A stretch of DNA of 64,000 nucleotides from Marinobacter halodurans (GTDB taxonomy: Bacteria > Pseudomonadota > Gammaproteobacteria > Pseudomonadales > Oleiphilaceae): the NCBI RefSeq assembly GCF_004327985.1, contig NZ_SJDL01000010.1, positions 1-64,000 on the forward strand, given 5' to 3'. A program made the translations under genes and the position numbers. How positions within the stretch are numbered: the first letter of the stretch is position 1; each line of letters opens with the position of its first letter. Positions 17,020 through 27,288 of this stretch are shown here, one piece after another. The notes under the pieces were generated by a model. The model was given only the letters and a program-made list of their open reading frames with translations. It had not been told where the DNA came from and searched no databases.

Positions 17020-18788
17020 ATCACGTCCGGCAGATGCTCCTGCTGATCCTGATGGCACTTGTCACGACCCAAGCCTGGGCGGACGACAAGGGAACGCTCG
17101 ACGTTCACGTGGATCGGACGACCCTGCACGAGAACCAGACCCTGACCCTGACGGTCAAGGGCGAAATGCCGTTCTCCATGGACCTGGACATGCTGTTCAA
17201 CATCGGCGATCTGGAACTGCCCTCACCGGAAGAGGATGCCCTGGAAGAGAACTTCGAGATCCTGGGCAAGCACCAGAAGTACAGTCTGCGCTCAGTCAAC
17301 GGCGATGCCACGGCCATCGTTACCTGGATCTATGAACTGGCGCCAAAGAAGACGGGCAAGCTCGAGATCCCGTCGCTCAAGTTCCGCGAAGCCCGTTCGG
17401 AACCGGTGACGGTGACGGTTGAGCCCGGCGATGCGCCCGCGCCGGATGGCACGGCCCGCCCGGCGTTCGTCGAGGTGGAAACCGACAAGTCCTCGGTCTA
17501 CGTCCAGGAGCAGTTGGTCCTGACCGTACGCCTGTTTTACCGGGGCAACCTGATCCGGGGCGACCTGAGCCAGCCGGAGCAGAACGACGCCATCATCGAA
17601 TCCATGGGCGAGCAACAGGAGTACGCCCGTGTCCGCGACAATGTGCGATATCGGGTGGTGGAGCGGCGCTACGCCATCTATCCCCAGTCTCCCGGCACCC
17701 TGACGATCGACGGCATCAAGTTCAACGGCCAGGCCCGGGACGACACCGGTAGCCTGACCTTCCTGCGGGATACGGCTGATCCCCTGAATATTCCGGTCAA
17801 GGGCATCCCCGACAGCTTCACCGGCGACACCTGGCTGCCGGCGAGCAGCCTGGAGCTATCCCAGGACTGGAGCAATCCCAGCACCGAACTCAAGGCGGGC
17901 AAGAGCGTCACCCGGACCCTGACCCTGAATGCCCTCGGCCTGCTCGGCTCGGCCCTGCCGCCACTCAAGGTGGACTATCCGGATGCCGTGCGCAGCTATC
18001 CGGACAAACCGGAGCTGAAATCCAACGTGGACAGCCGCACGGTCACCTCGTCACGTACCGAGAGCACGGCGCTGGTGGCGGTCAAACCGGGGCAGATTAC
18101 CCTGCCGGAGGTGCGGGTCCCCTGGTGGGACACCGTGAACGACAAGGAACGCGTCGCCGTGATCCCGGCGCGCACCCTGACCATCACCGACAGCGCCGGC
18201 GTCGCGGCGCCCCCGCCGGCCGCCAAGAACCCGCCTTCGGCACCGGACCAGGCCAAGCCGGTCACGCCCAAGGCCCGGGAGACAGCCCTGGAGGAAGCGC
18301 CCCAGCCGCTGCACTCACCGCTGGACAACACGTGGTTGTGGCTGGCCGTGGCACTGGGCACCGGTTGGGCACTGACCGTCCTGTTCTGGTGGCTCAACCG
18401 CCGCCGTGCCGCCGTCTCCCCCGGGGAAAGCGACCCACAGGGCGATCCGGCTGAAGCCACCCTCTACGCCGAACTGGAAAAAGCCGCCCGCGCCGGCAAC
18501 GCCCAGACCCTGAGCCTGCTGCCACGCTGGGCCCGCCAACGATTCGGAAACCAGCACCTGCGCAGCGCCGGCGATGTGGTTCGATTCAGTACCGATGAAA
18601 CCCTGGCCGAAGAGCTGGAGAAGCTGCAGGAACGTCTGTACGGCGGCAAAGCGGCCGCAGACAGCTGGCAGCCGGAAGCGCTGCTGAAATCACTCCAGCG
18701 ACTGCGTGACCGCCCGCTGCGCCAGGCCACACCCGGTCTGGCGCCGCTCTACCCGTCCAGTCTGAAGGCGGGTGGCGCCAACTCGTAG
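17013..18788 (+). CDS. batD: BatD-family exported protein
   Basis: A 591-residue protein. A signal peptide (residues 1-23, cleavage after TQAWA) precedes repeated immunoglobulin-like beta domains; the first begins GTLDVHVDRTTLHENQTLTLTV. A Pro/Ala-rich stretch (about 390-430) leads to a single transmembrane helix at about 440-460 (WLWLAVALGTGWALTVLFWWL), with a cytosolic tail rich in basic residues. This is the BatD layout: periplasmic Ig-like arms anchored in the inner membrane. It is the last gene of the MoxR cluster. A strong terminator follows 52 bp downstream. Confidence 0.87.
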   Translation: MVNHVRQMLLLILMALVTTQAWADDKGTLDVHVDRTTLHENQTLTLTVKGEMPFSMDLDMLFNIGDLELPSPEEDALEENFEILGKHQKYSLRSVNGDATAIVTWIYELAPKKTGKLEIPSLKFREARSEPVTVTVEPGDAPAPDGTARPAFVEVETDKSSVYVQEQLVLTVRLFYRGNLIRGDLSQPEQNDAIIESMGEQQEYARVRDNVRYRVVERRYAIYPQSPGTLTIDGIKFNGQARDDTGSLTFLRDTADPLNIPVKGIPDSFTGDTWLPASSLELSQDWSNPSTELKAGKSVTRTLTLNALGLLGSALPPLKVDYPDAVRSYPDKPELKSNVDSRTVTSSRTESTALVAVKPGQITLPEVRVPWWDTVNDKERVAVIPARTLTITDSAGVAAPPPAAKNPPSAPDQAKPVTPKARETALEEAPQPLHSPLDNTWLWLAVALGTGWALTVLFWWLNRRRAAVSPGESDPQGDPAEATLYAELEKAARAGNAQTLSLLPRWARQRFGNQHLRSAGDVVRFSTDETLAEELEKLQERLYGGKAAADSWQPEALLKSLQRLRDRPLRQATPGLAPLYPSSLKAGGANS

Positions 18789-18840
18789 AGGGCTGCCGGA
18801 CTTCCGACCGGAAAGCGGCAGCGCTTTTCCCTTGCCCATA

Positions 18841-18874
18841 AAAAAACCGGAGGCACTGTGCCTCCGGTTTTTTT
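18841..18874. terminator. bidirectional intrinsic terminator
   Basis: A perfect stem CCGGAGGCA / TGCCTCCGG (18847-18867) with a CTG loop, flanked by six A on the left and seven T on the right. It works on both strands, ending the MoxR/Bat operon and the convergent fatty acyl reductase gene. Confidence 0.95.
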
Positions 18875-18888
18875 ATGCCGGCTCGAAC

Positions 18889-20874
18889 CTACCAGTAAAT
18901 ACCCCGCATGATGGCCGCAAAAGCCACCTGCTCGGTCGAGACCTGGGGCTTCTCACCCCGGCGTGAACCGGAGGCGGCGGCGGAGTCCGGGAACATCCGG
19001 TAGCCGGTGTTCATCACGATCTCGCCCAGCTTCGGCGCCAGCGCATGCAACACCTGGGCGAAGGTGCCCAGACGGGTGGCGATGCGCTTGGGCCGGTGGA
19101 TGATCGCCTGGGCCACCATGTCGGCGGCTTCGTCCGGCGTTAGCGTCGGCACCTGATCGTAGATCTTGGTGGGCGCGATCATCGGCGTTTTCACCAGCGG
19201 CATGTTGATGGTGGTGAAGGTGACATTGCGGTCCGACCACTCGGCCGCGGCACAGCGGCTGAAGGCATCCAGCGCGGACTTGGAGGCCACATACGCCGAG
19301 AAACGCGGGGCGTTGGTCAGCACGCCGATGGACGAGATGTTCACGATGTGCCCGCGGCGCTGCTCCAGCATCTTCGGTGCGAAGCCCATGATCAGGCGAA
19401 CCGAGCCGAAGTAGTTGAGCTGCATGGTGCGCTCGAAATCGTGGAAACGGTCGAACGACAGGTCCAGCGAACGGCGGATCGAACGGCCAGCGTTGTTGAC
19501 CAGCACATCCACCTGGCCGTGGTTGTCCAGCACTGTGCTGACGAATTGATCACACGCTTCCATATCGGAGAAGTCGCACTGGTAGGCGTGCACGCTGGCA
19601 CCGCGGGACTCCAGCTCGGCGGCCACCTCTTTCAGGCGCTCCGGCTTGCGCGCGCCGATCACCAGGATGGCGCCGGCATCCGCCAGCTTCTGTGCCGTGG
19701 CCAGACCGATCCCGGATGTGGCGCCGGTGATCACGCAGACGCGACCTTCGACGGTGCCTTTCAGGGTGCGATCCTTGAACAGGTCCGGATCCAGGTGGCG
19801 CTCCCAGAAATCCCAGACCACCGGTGCGTAGTCCGCCAGGCGCGGCACCTCGATGCCGGAGCCCTTCAGCACACGCTCGGTCTCGCGGGCGTCGAACCGG
19901 GTCGGATAGTTCACGAACGACAGCACCGACGGCGGAATGCCCATGTCGTCCAGGACCGCATTGGTGATGCGCTTGACCGGTGGCAGGTTCTTCAGGCTCT
20001 GGCGGATAAACGGCGGCACGAAGCCGAACATGCGGCTGTCCACACGCATCGCCATGCGCGGCGCATGACCGGCCTCGCAGAAGATGTTGAGGATCTCGCC
20101 AACCTTGTAGGGATCGGGGTCCACCAGGTGGAAGCAGTTGCCGTCCTCACCATCCAGGTGGGCGATGTGGTCCAGGGCCGCCACCACGAAGTCCACCGGC
20201 ACGACGTTGAGCCGGCCGCCTTCGATACCAATGGTCGGCACCCACTGCGGCAGCGCCGAGCGGATTTTCTGGATCATCTTGAAGAAGTAATAGGGACCAT
20301 CGACCTTGTCCATCTCACCGGTCTTCGAGTGGCCGATGACCATGCCGGGACGGTAGATGCGGAACGGCACCGTGCACTCGTAGCGCACGACGCGTTCGCT
20401 GTCGTGCTTGGTCTTGAGATAGGGATGATCGAGTTTCTCCGCTTCCTCGAACATGTCTTCGCGGAAAGTGCCCTTGAACAGGCCGGCCGCGGCAATGGAA
20501 GACACGTGATGGAAACAGCCGGCGTTCATGGCGGCCGCCGCGGCGATCGCCTGGTGGGTACCATCGATATTGGCGGCGCGCTGGGATTCCTCGTCGGCGC
20601 CCATGTCATACACCGCTGCCAAATGGAAGAAGTGGCGGATATGCCCCTTCAGCGACTTGAGCACGTCGCCATCAATGCCCAGCTGCGGTTTGGTGAGATC
20701 GCCCACGACCGCCTTGATCCGTGTCTCGTCAACGCCGCAACGCTCACGCAACCGGTCGATCTTTTCCAGTGACTCCTCGCGCACCAGCAAGTGCACCGTA
20801 CCGCCGCGTGCGAGCAGTTTCTCTACCAGGAACCGTCCGATGAACCCGGTTCCACCCGTCAGGAAATAGTCCAT
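18889..20874 (-). CDS. fatty acyl-CoA/acyl-ACP reductase (alcohol-forming), Marinobacter type
   Basis: A 661-residue two-domain enzyme that reduces fatty acyl-CoA to the fatty alcohol through the aldehyde, using NADPH, for wax-ester synthesis. ATG 20874 gives MDYFLTGGTGFIG, the usual start; a frame five codons longer is open. The N-terminal reductase domain has a GGTGFIG Rossmann motif (7-13) and YxxxK at Y152/K156. The C-terminal SDR domain has TGATSGIG (383-390), NNAG (460-463), S514/S515 and Y528/K532. I recall near-identical text over most of the length in the M. aquaeolei protein Maqu_2507. It is monocistronic, between the bidirectional terminator and a 559-bp upstream region. Confidence 0.93.
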   Translation of the reverse strand: MDYFLTGGTGFIGRFLVEKLLARGGTVHLLVREESLEKIDRLRERCGVDETRIKAVVGDLTKPQLGIDGDVLKSLKGHIRHFFHLAAVYDMGADEESQRAANIDGTHQAIAAAAAMNAGCFHHVSSIAAAGLFKGTFREDMFEEAEKLDHPYLKTKHDSERVVRYECTVPFRIYRPGMVIGHSKTGEMDKVDGPYYFFKMIQKIRSALPQWVPTIGIEGGRLNVVPVDFVVAALDHIAHLDGEDGNCFHLVDPDPYKVGEILNIFCEAGHAPRMAMRVDSRMFGFVPPFIRQSLKNLPPVKRITNAVLDDMGIPPSVLSFVNYPTRFDARETERVLKGSGIEVPRLADYAPVVWDFWERHLDPDLFKDRTLKGTVEGRVCVITGATSGIGLATAQKLADAGAILVIGARKPERLKEVAAELESRGASVHAYQCDFSDMEACDQFVSTVLDNHGQVDVLVNNAGRSIRRSLDLSFDRFHDFERTMQLNYFGSVRLIMGFAPKMLEQRRGHIVNISSIGVLTNAPRFSAYVASKSALDAFSRCAAAEWSDRNVTFTTINMPLVKTPMIAPTKIYDQVPTLTPDEAADMVAQAIIHRPKRIATRLGTFAQVLHALAPKLGEIVMNTGYRMFPDSAAASGSRRGEKPQVSTEQVAFAAIMRGIYW

Positions 20875-21433
20875 AGTTTGCCCATCCACTTATTGCTCTT
20901 ATTTGGAATCGACCACCCTCAACACCTGCCGGTCGTCACAGGCCTGTGGTCACCTGTGCATCTCGCCCGGCAGCGCTGTGGGGACAGCTGGAAGACTCCC
21001 TCTCCGTGATCCTGCCGGGACTGTCCAGTCCCGGCAGGATCGGTCGCATTGTACGCAATTGTTTTTTGCAAGTATCGTATTTTATTAGAGCATTTACTCC
21101 GTCTAATCCACTGTTTTTACTAGATTAATTACTCTAAATCCGTGAGAGGGGTCGGGGCAGGCACACGTCCCGGCCAGGGGCCACGGGGCCCCACAGCACA
21201 TTCGGAACACCTCTGAAATGAGCCTAGCACAGCGTCTGTCGGACGCATGGCCAGGAATGCACCGGGTTTGACCCGGGTCGCCGAGGGTGTTGCAAAAGCA
21301 TCGTCAATCTGTGCGCCAAGGACCAGACCATGCACAATGGACCGGCGAGGCGTCGCAGAATTCCCGCACGGGCGGGACACGATGAGGATGCAATGACATA
21401 ATCCGCGACCTTTGAACTTTTCGGGAGCACACC
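20875..21433. other. upstream region of the fatty acyl reductase
   Basis: A 559-bp region without a supported gene. It contains a perfect 16-bp stem hairpin (21008-21041) and then a markedly AT-rich stretch at about 21056-21140, which stands out from the GC-rich surroundings and suggests the promoter area. ATTGTA at 21048-21053 reads as TACAAT on the minus strand, a possible -10 box, but no good -35 is at the right distance. The right half (21140-21433) shows only short frames that look like composition artefacts. Confidence 0.5.
21008..21041. repeat. perfect 16-bp stem hairpin upstream of the acyl reductase
   Basis: GATCCTGCCGGGACTG (21008-21023) pairs completely with CAGTCCCGGCAGGATC (21026-21041) around a 2-nt centre. 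It lies about 134 bp upstream of the reductase start, with no T-run on either side. Such a stable element could be a leader hairpin, an operator palindrome or a terminator protecting the AT-rich promoter region. Confidence 0.75.
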
Positions 21434-21733
21434 ATGTCTGACAAAAACGCCCATTCCGAGCGCTACATCAAGATCGCACGGGCCTGCCTGAAGGCCATCA
21501 ACGATTCCGGCACCAGCGGCGAGAGTCGGGAAGAGAAAATCCAGAAGGTGTACGATGCCATCGACGACGCCTTCCAGGCCGAGTTCAACGACTACCGTCA
21601 GTCACTGGCGGTCATGGGATCGGTCCTTGAACGGATTGCTTCCGGCGAGTTGAGTGCCGAGGCCGCATCGGATTTGGCCCGCAAGACGCTGGCAGGCTCC
21701 GGCCATAGTGTGGCGAATCGCCCCATTCACTGA
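21434..21733 (+). CDS. small hypothetical protein
   Basis: A 99-residue soluble, charged protein with predicted helices throughout (SERYIKIARACLKAINDSG, then EEKIQKVYDAIDDAFQAEFNDYRQSL). There are no membrane segments, no signal peptide and one cysteine. The ATG lies 8 bp after CGGGAG. The codon use looks like that of neighbouring genes. I do not recognise the family. It precedes the pitrilysin gene on the same strand with a 72-bp gap, so co-transcription is possible but not shown. Confidence 0.6.
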   Translation: MSDKNAHSERYIKIARACLKAINDSGTSGESREEKIQKVYDAIDDAFQAEFNDYRQSLAVMGSVLERIASGELSAEAASDLARKTLAGSGHSVANRPIH

Positions 21734-21805
21734 GCGTTGCCTAATTCCGGCGATCACATCGCACCGTGATCGCCCCACGATTCTGAACCCGGGAAAAGGA
21801 GTGTT

Positions 21806-24628
21806 GTGTTGATCGGTCACAGGTCCCCGTTTCGTTTACTGGTCCTTCTGCTTTTTGTCACCCTGCCCCACCTGGCGCTCGCCGCCGCAACGCCGGTCAA
21901 GAGCCCCAACGACGATAACCAGTATCGCTATCTGGTGCTGGATAATGGCCTGCAGGTCCTGCTGATCTCCGATCCCGATGCGGATAAAGGCGCGGCAGCG
22001 ATGAACGTTGCGGTCGGCAGCGGCAATGATCCGGAGAATCGCCAGGGCCTGGCCCACTTCCTGGAACACATGCTCTTCCTGGGCACGAAGAAATACCCCA
22101 AGCCGGGTGAATACCAGCAGTTCATCACCAGCCACGGCGGCAGCCACAACGCGTTCACGGCGTTCCGCGATACCAACTTCTTCTTTGACATCCAGGCGGA
22201 TTCCCTGGAGCCGGCACTGGACCGATTCGCGCAACAGTTCTCGGCGCCGCTGTTCACCGCCGACCTGGTGGAACGGGAAAAGAACGCGGTGAACTCGGAA
22301 TACTCCTCGAAGCTCAAGGACGATGGCCGTCGTTACTTCTCGGCCGAAAAGGCGGTGTTCAACCCGGAACATCCCTACAGCCGATTTGCCGTGGGCAGCC
22401 TGGACACCCTGGCCGACCGCCCGGGCGATCCGGTACGCCAGGACCTGGTCGATTTCTGGAAGAGCCATTACTCCGCCAACCTGATGACCCTGGTGGTCTA
22501 TGGCAGGCAATCCCTCGATGCCCTGGAAAAGATGGTGCGCCCGCGCTTTTCAAGGATCGAGAACCGCCACCTGGACAAGACCGATTACAACGCACCCCTG
22601 TTCAAACCGGGCTTCCTGCCGGCCTTCATGCAGGTGCAGTCGCTGAAGGATATGCGCCAACTCGACCTGACGTTCCCGCTGCCGTCCATGGAGGAGGAAT
22701 ACGCGGATAAGCCGACGGGCTACGTCGCCAACCTGATCGGCCACGAGGGCCAGGGCAGCCTGCTGAACGTGCTGAAAAATGCCGGGCTGGCCGACAGCCT
22801 GTCGGCCGGACAGGGCCAGGACGACGGTCACCAGACCAGCTTCAACATCAGTATATCGCTGACGCCCAAGGGCGCGGAAAACTGGAAGACCGTCGTCGCC
22901 CTGACCTTCGATTACATCGACAGGATCCGCAAGGACGGCATCCAGAAGACCTACTACGACGAGCTGAAGCAACTCTCGGACATCGGCTTCCGCTTCCAGG
23001 AGAATTCGTCGCCGATCCACAAGGTCAGCTCGCTGGCCATGCAGCTCCAACGCGTGGCGCCGAAGGACGTGCTGCAGGCCCCTTACATGATGCAGGACTA
23101 CACGCCCGAGAAATACCGGGCTGTGCTCAAGCAACTGACGCCGGACAACGCGCTGATTTCCCTGATGACGCCCAAGGCCCTGCCGAAGGACGCGCCCAGA
23201 ACCAAGTGGTACGACACGCCCTATCAGGTCCGTTCGTTCAACGCCGCCGACCTGGAGGATGCCCCCAAAGACCTGGTCGCCCAACTCGGCCTGCCGGCGC
23301 CCAACCCGTTCATTCCGGAAAACTTTGCCATGGTCGACGGCAAGACCATGGATCACCCCATTGCCCTGTCGGGCCAGGTTGCCCCAAAGGTCTGGTACGC
23401 GCGGGACAAGCGGTTTGGTGCTCCCAAGGCCGACGTCTACCTGAGCCTGCGCTCGCCGCTGACCCGCGACTCCGCACGCGGCCAGGTGCTGACCAGCCTG
23501 CTGGTGGACAGCATCAAGGATAATCTCAATGCCTACGCCTACCCGGCCCAGCTCGCCGGCCTGGATTACGCCGTCTACAACCACCTGCGCGGCATGACCA
23601 TCCGGGTCAGCGGGTACGACGACAAACTGCACGTGCTGCTGCGTCGAATCATGAACCAGGTGGCTCACCCGGACATCGACGCCCAGCGTTTCCAGATCAA
23701 TCGTCAGCAACTGATCGACGACCTGCGCAACCAGAAGAAGAGCAAGCCCGTTCAGCAGGCGGCGATGAAACTGCAAAGCGCCCTGATTGAAGGTGCCTGG
23801 TCGGTGGACGACAAGCTGGCTGCTGCCAATGCGGTCACGCTTTCGGACCTGCGTGACTTCGCCGGCCAGTTCCTGGCCGAGGTGGATCCGGTCATGCTGG
23901 CCCACGGCAACCTGACCGAAGCCGCCGCCATGAACCTCCAGCGCCAGGCCAATGCCATCCTGTTCAGCGACAGCACCATCGACGACGTGCCCCGCAGCGG
24001 TGTCCGCCAGTTGCCCAAGGGGGAATTGACGGTGAACCTGCAGGTGGATCACCCGGATACCGGCTACGCGCTGTACCTGCAGGGCGACTCCACGGACTTC
24101 GATGAGCGGGCCCGTTTCGACGTCCTGGCCCAGATCATCGGCGCGCCTTTCTACGAAAGCCTGCGCACCCAGCAGCAACTGGGATACATCGTCTCGGCAA
24201 GCTCCTTCGAAATGCTGGAGGTGCCGGCCCTGGGCTTCATGATCCAGTCACCGAAGGCCAGCGCCGCCGCCATCGACCAGGCAGTCAGCGACTTCCTGAA
24301 AGGCTTCGACAAGAATCTGGCCGACATGAGCAAGGTCGACCTTGAGCGGGAAAAGCAGGCTGTCCTGAGCCAACTACTGGCGCAGGATCGCCGCTTGAGT
24401 GAGGTCTCCGAACGTTACTGGCAGGAGATCGACCGGGGCGAGTTCGACTTCGACAGCCGCCAGCAACTGGCCAGGGCCATTCGCAACGTCACCCTGGACG
24501 ATGTGCTCACCACCTACCGCCAGACCATCGAGCCGCGCCTGCACAGCCTGCGGGTATCGACCGGTGCCGGGAAGGCAGCCGATGACAGCGCACTGGCGCA
24601 ACTCAAGAGCGCACCGTTCGTCTACTGA
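21806..24628 (+). CDS. pitrilysin-type M16 metalloprotease
   Basis: A 940-residue periplasmic zinc protease resembling E. coli protease III (PtrA). A signal peptide covers about residues 1-27 (LLVLLLFVTLPHLALAA). The inverted zinc motif HFLEH is at 84-88, within GLAHFLEHMLFLGTKKYP, and the distal ligand is E165 in the NSEY segment. Four M16 repeats follow, and the second half keeps the substrate-binding QLGYIVSA segment. The start is GTG 21806 with GGAG 4 bp upstream; TTG 21809 is an alternative with better spacing. Family members cut short peptides in the periplasm. It appears monocistronic. Confidence 0.92.
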   Translation: MLIGHRSPFRLLVLLLFVTLPHLALAAATPVKSPNDDNQYRYLVLDNGLQVLLISDPDADKGAAAMNVAVGSGNDPENRQGLAHFLEHMLFLGTKKYPKPGEYQQFITSHGGSHNAFTAFRDTNFFFDIQADSLEPALDRFAQQFSAPLFTADLVEREKNAVNSEYSSKLKDDGRRYFSAEKAVFNPEHPYSRFAVGSLDTLADRPGDPVRQDLVDFWKSHYSANLMTLVVYGRQSLDALEKMVRPRFSRIENRHLDKTDYNAPLFKPGFLPAFMQVQSLKDMRQLDLTFPLPSMEEEYADKPTGYVANLIGHEGQGSLLNVLKNAGLADSLSAGQGQDDGHQTSFNISISLTPKGAENWKTVVALTFDYIDRIRKDGIQKTYYDELKQLSDIGFRFQENSSPIHKVSSLAMQLQRVAPKDVLQAPYMMQDYTPEKYRAVLKQLTPDNALISLMTPKALPKDAPRTKWYDTPYQVRSFNAADLEDAPKDLVAQLGLPAPNPFIPENFAMVDGKTMDHPIALSGQVAPKVWYARDKRFGAPKADVYLSLRSPLTRDSARGQVLTSLLVDSIKDNLNAYAYPAQLAGLDYAVYNHLRGMTIRVSGYDDKLHVLLRRIMNQVAHPDIDAQRFQINRQQLIDDLRNQKKSKPVQQAAMKLQSALIEGAWSVDDKLAAANAVTLSDLRDFAGQFLAEVDPVMLAHGNLTEAAAMNLQRQANAILFSDSTIDDVPRSGVRQLPKGELTVNLQVDHPDTGYALYLQGDSTDFDERARFDVLAQIIGAPFYESLRTQQQLGYIVSASSFEMLEVPALGFMIQSPKASAAAIDQAVSDFLKGFDKNLADMSKVDLEREKQAVLSQLLAQDRRLSEVSERYWQEIDRGEFDFDSRQQLARAIRNVTLDDVLTTYRQTIEPRLHSLRVSTGAGKAADDSALAQLKSAPFVY

Positions 24629-24684
24629 TCCGGCAAGCGCCCCGCCCGGCACTGTTGTATTGTCGCGCGGGGCTCGTCCCTCAA

Positions 24685-25758
24685 TTACCGGCGGCCGAAC
24701 ATGGCGGTCATCTGTTCGGCATCCGGCTTCTCGATCACGCCTTTCTCGGTAACGATGGCGTCAACCAGTTCCGCCGGCGTCACATCGAATACCGGGTTGT
24801 AGACCGGCACTTTGCCCGGAGCAATGGCCACGCCGCGCACCGCCCGGACTTCCGTACCGTCCCGCTCTTCGATGGGGATGTCCGCGCCGGACAGCAACGC
24901 CATGTCGACGGTGCTGGAGGGCGCCACCACCATGAAACGCACACCGTGGTGACGCGCCAGGATGGCCAGGCTGTAGGTGCCGATCTTGTTGGCGACGTCA
25001 CCGTTGGCGGTAATCCGGTCCGCCCCCACGATGACCCAACGGACCTCCCCCTGGCGCAGGATCTGCGCGGCGGCGCTGTCCGCATTCAGCGTAACGGGGA
25101 TGCCTTCCTGTTGCAGCTCCCAGGCGGTCAGACGGCTGCCCTGCAGCCAGGGCCGGGTTTCGTCGGCATAGACCCGTTTCAGGCGGTTGGCGTGCCACAG
25201 GCTGCGAACCACGCCCAGGGCCGTGCCGTACCCGCCGGTAGCGAGGGCGCCGGTATTGCAGTGGGTCAGCACCGAAAACGGCGCCTCTTCCATGATCGAC
25301 AGCGCGTGACGTCCCATCAGCCGGTTGGCGGCCACATCCTCGGCGTGGATGGCCTCGGCTTCGCCGGTCAGGCTGGCAATCGCCTCATCCGGCGCCTGGC
25401 AGGCCTGCAACCGGGTCTTCATCCGTTCCAGGGCCCAGAACAGGTTGACGGCGGTGGGCCGGGAGGCGGCCAGGACATCGATCGCCTCGCCAATCACCGT
25501 TTTCCAGTCGTCCTGCACCCGCGCCTGGATCGCCGCCAGTACGACACCGTAGGCGGCGCTGATCCCGATTGCCGGCGCCCCGCGGACCACCATATCCCGG
25601 ATAGCATCTGCGACGCCCTGAGGATCCTGGTAGGTCAGCCACACTTCCTGGTCTGGCAGCAGGCGTTGATCCAGCAGCGCCAGGCGGTCGCCATGCCAAA
25701 GGATCGCCAGGGTGCCGAGACTGTCGGGGCCGGGCGTCGGTGCGGATTGATCAATCAT
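24685..25758 (-). CDS. mtnA: S-methyl-5-thioribose-1-phosphate isomerase
   Basis: A 357-residue enzyme of the methionine salvage pathway, converting methylthioribose-1-phosphate to the ribulose form. I start at ATG 25758 ([10 protein letters not shown]); a longer frame to 25905 would run through the divergent promoter region. Conserved segments are [15 protein letters not shown], the catalytic Cys in [16 protein letters not shown] (about residue 167), and the catalytic Asp in [18 protein letters not shown] (about 247). The gene is divergent from the mtaD-like deaminase, as in Pseudomonas, where the two act in 5'-methylthioadenosine salvage. Confidence 0.95.
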   Translation of the reverse strand: MIDQSAPTPGPDSLGTLAILWHGDRLALLDQRLLPDQEVWLTYQDPQGVADAIRDMVVRGAPAIGISAAYGVVLAAIQARVQDDWKTVIGEAIDVLAASRPTAVNLFWALERMKTRLQACQAPDEAIASLTGEAEAIHAEDVAANRLMGRHALSIMEEAPFSVLTHCNTGALATGGYGTALGVVRSLWHANRLKRVYADETRPWLQGSRLTAWELQQEGIPVTLNADSAAAQILRQGEVRWVIVGADRITANGDVANKIGTYSLAILARHHGVRFMVVAPSSTVDMALLSGADIPIEERDGTEVRAVRGVAIAPGKVPVYNPVFDVTPAELVDAIVTEKGVIEKPDAEQMTAMFGRR

Positions 25759-25916
25759 TAAAAAGCGTCCTGATATTGGGAAGTTACTGGCTGCAATTAT
25801 AACGCCTTGAAGCTCTGCGGGGCACGCGGATCGCTGGTTCCACCGGTCCGACGTCGCTATACTGGCGTGCATACCGGCCCGCGCCGACATTCCATGGAAA
25901 ACCAACCAGGACAGGC

Positions 25917-27248
25917 ATGACCGCTGACACCATCACCGCTGTCGACACCCGAATCAACGCCCGCTGGATAATCCCGGTGGTTCCGTCCGGTACGGTTCTC
26001 AACCACCACGCCCTGCTGATACAGGGCGACCGGATTGCAGCCATCGTACCCCAGGACGAAGCCGACCAGCGCTTTCGTGCGCGGGAAACCCTCGACCTGA
26101 ATGACCATGTGTTGCTGCCGGGCCTGGTCAACGCCCACGGCCACGCGGCCATGTCGCTGATGCGGGGACTGGCCGACGACCTGCCGCTGATGACCTGGCT
26201 GAACGACCACATCTGGCCGGCCGAGGCCAAATTCGTCAGCGACGAGTTCATTGCCGACGGCACCCGGTTGGCGCTCGCGGAAATGCTGCGCACCGGCACC
26301 ACCTGTTTCTCGGACATGTACTTCTTCCCGGAAGTCGCCGCCCAGGTGGCCACCGACGTGGGCATCCGCAGCCAGATCTGCTTCCCGGTCCTGGATTTCC
26401 CCACGGCCTGGGGCGATGGACCGGCGACCTACCTGAAAAAGGGCGCGGACCTGATCGACCACTGGGGCGAGCACAGCCACACCCGCATTGCCATCGGGCC
26501 GCATGCGCCCTACACCGTCTCGGACGGACCGCTGAAAGACATCGTCAGCCTCGCCGCTGACAAACAGACAGCCATCCAGATCCACCTCCACGAGACGGCG
26601 TTCGAAGTGGCCGATGCCCTCGAGAGAACCGGCACACGCCCCACGCAACGGCTGGCTGATCTCGGCCTGCTCTCCGGGAGCACCCAGTGCGTTCATATGA
26701 CACAGGTGGACGGCAGCGACCTGACCCTGGTGGCGGAGAGCGGCGCCCACGTGGTCCATTGCCCGGAATCCAACCTGAAACTGGCCAGCGGTTTCTGCCC
26801 GGTGGACAAGTTGCAGAAGGCCGGCGTGAACGTGGCCATCGGGACCGACGGCGCCGCCAGCAACAACGACCTGGACCTGTTCGGCGAGGTCAGCACCGCC
26901 GCGCTGCTGGCCAAGGCGGTGGCCGAGGACGCGTCAGCACTGTCCGCCCACGATGCGCTGGCGATGGCCACCATCAATGGCGCCCGCGCCCTGGGCCGCG
27001 AACAGGAGATCGGCTCGCTGGAAGCCGGCAAACTGGCGGATGTGATCGCCATCGACCTGAGTGATCCGTTCAACCAGCCGATATACGACCCGGCCTCGCA
27101 CCTGATCTACAGCCGTCATGGCCGCCAACTGAGCCACAGCTGGATCGGCGGCGTACCTCAGGTTCAGGACGGCGTCCTGACGCGCATCGACGTGCCGGAC
27201 CTGATGCTGCGGGTCGACCACTGGGCGCAACGCATTCGCCAGGGCTAA
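25917..27248 (+). CDS. mtaD: methylthioadenosine/adenosine-type deaminase
   Basis: A 443-residue amidohydrolase of the TRZ/ATZ group. Metal-binding motifs are [15 protein letters not shown] (about 70-85), HLHET (about 222-226), the His in [13 protein letters not shown], and [12 protein letters not shown] (about 308-319). The predicted reaction is deamination of 5'-methylthioadenosine (possibly also S-adenosylhomocysteine) to the inosine derivative. The Pseudomonas homologue sits between mtnA and ubiG exactly as here. 40 bp separate it from ubiG, so the two are likely one operon. The substrate range is inferred from family and context. Confidence 0.9.
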   Translation: MTADTITAVDTRINARWIIPVVPSGTVLNHHALLIQGDRIAAIVPQDEADQRFRARETLDLNDHVLLPGLVNAHGHAAMSLMRGLADDLPLMTWLNDHIWPAEAKFVSDEFIADGTRLALAEMLRTGTTCFSDMYFFPEVAAQVATDVGIRSQICFPVLDFPTAWGDGPATYLKKGADLIDHWGEHSHTRIAIGPHAPYTVSDGPLKDIVSLAADKQTAIQIHLHETAFEVADALERTGTRPTQRLADLGLLSGSTQCVHMTQVDGSDLTLVAESGAHVVHCPESNLKLASGFCPVDKLQKAGVNVAIGTDGAASNNDLDLFGEVSTAALLAKAVAEDASALSAHDALAMATINGARALGREQEIGSLEAGKLADVIAIDLSDPFNQPIYDPASHLIYSRHGRQLSHSWIGGVPQVQDGVLTRIDVPDLMLRVDHWAQRIRQG

Positions 27249-27288
27249 TCCCCTGACTCGTTATTGTTTTCTCACAGGAAAGACACGA

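Noticed and set aside
21129-21454. Two minus-strand frames upstream of the 99-residue protein
   Set aside because: They overlap each other in different frames, are Arg/Pro/Cys-rich and have no ribosome site, typical of chance frames in GC-rich DNA.
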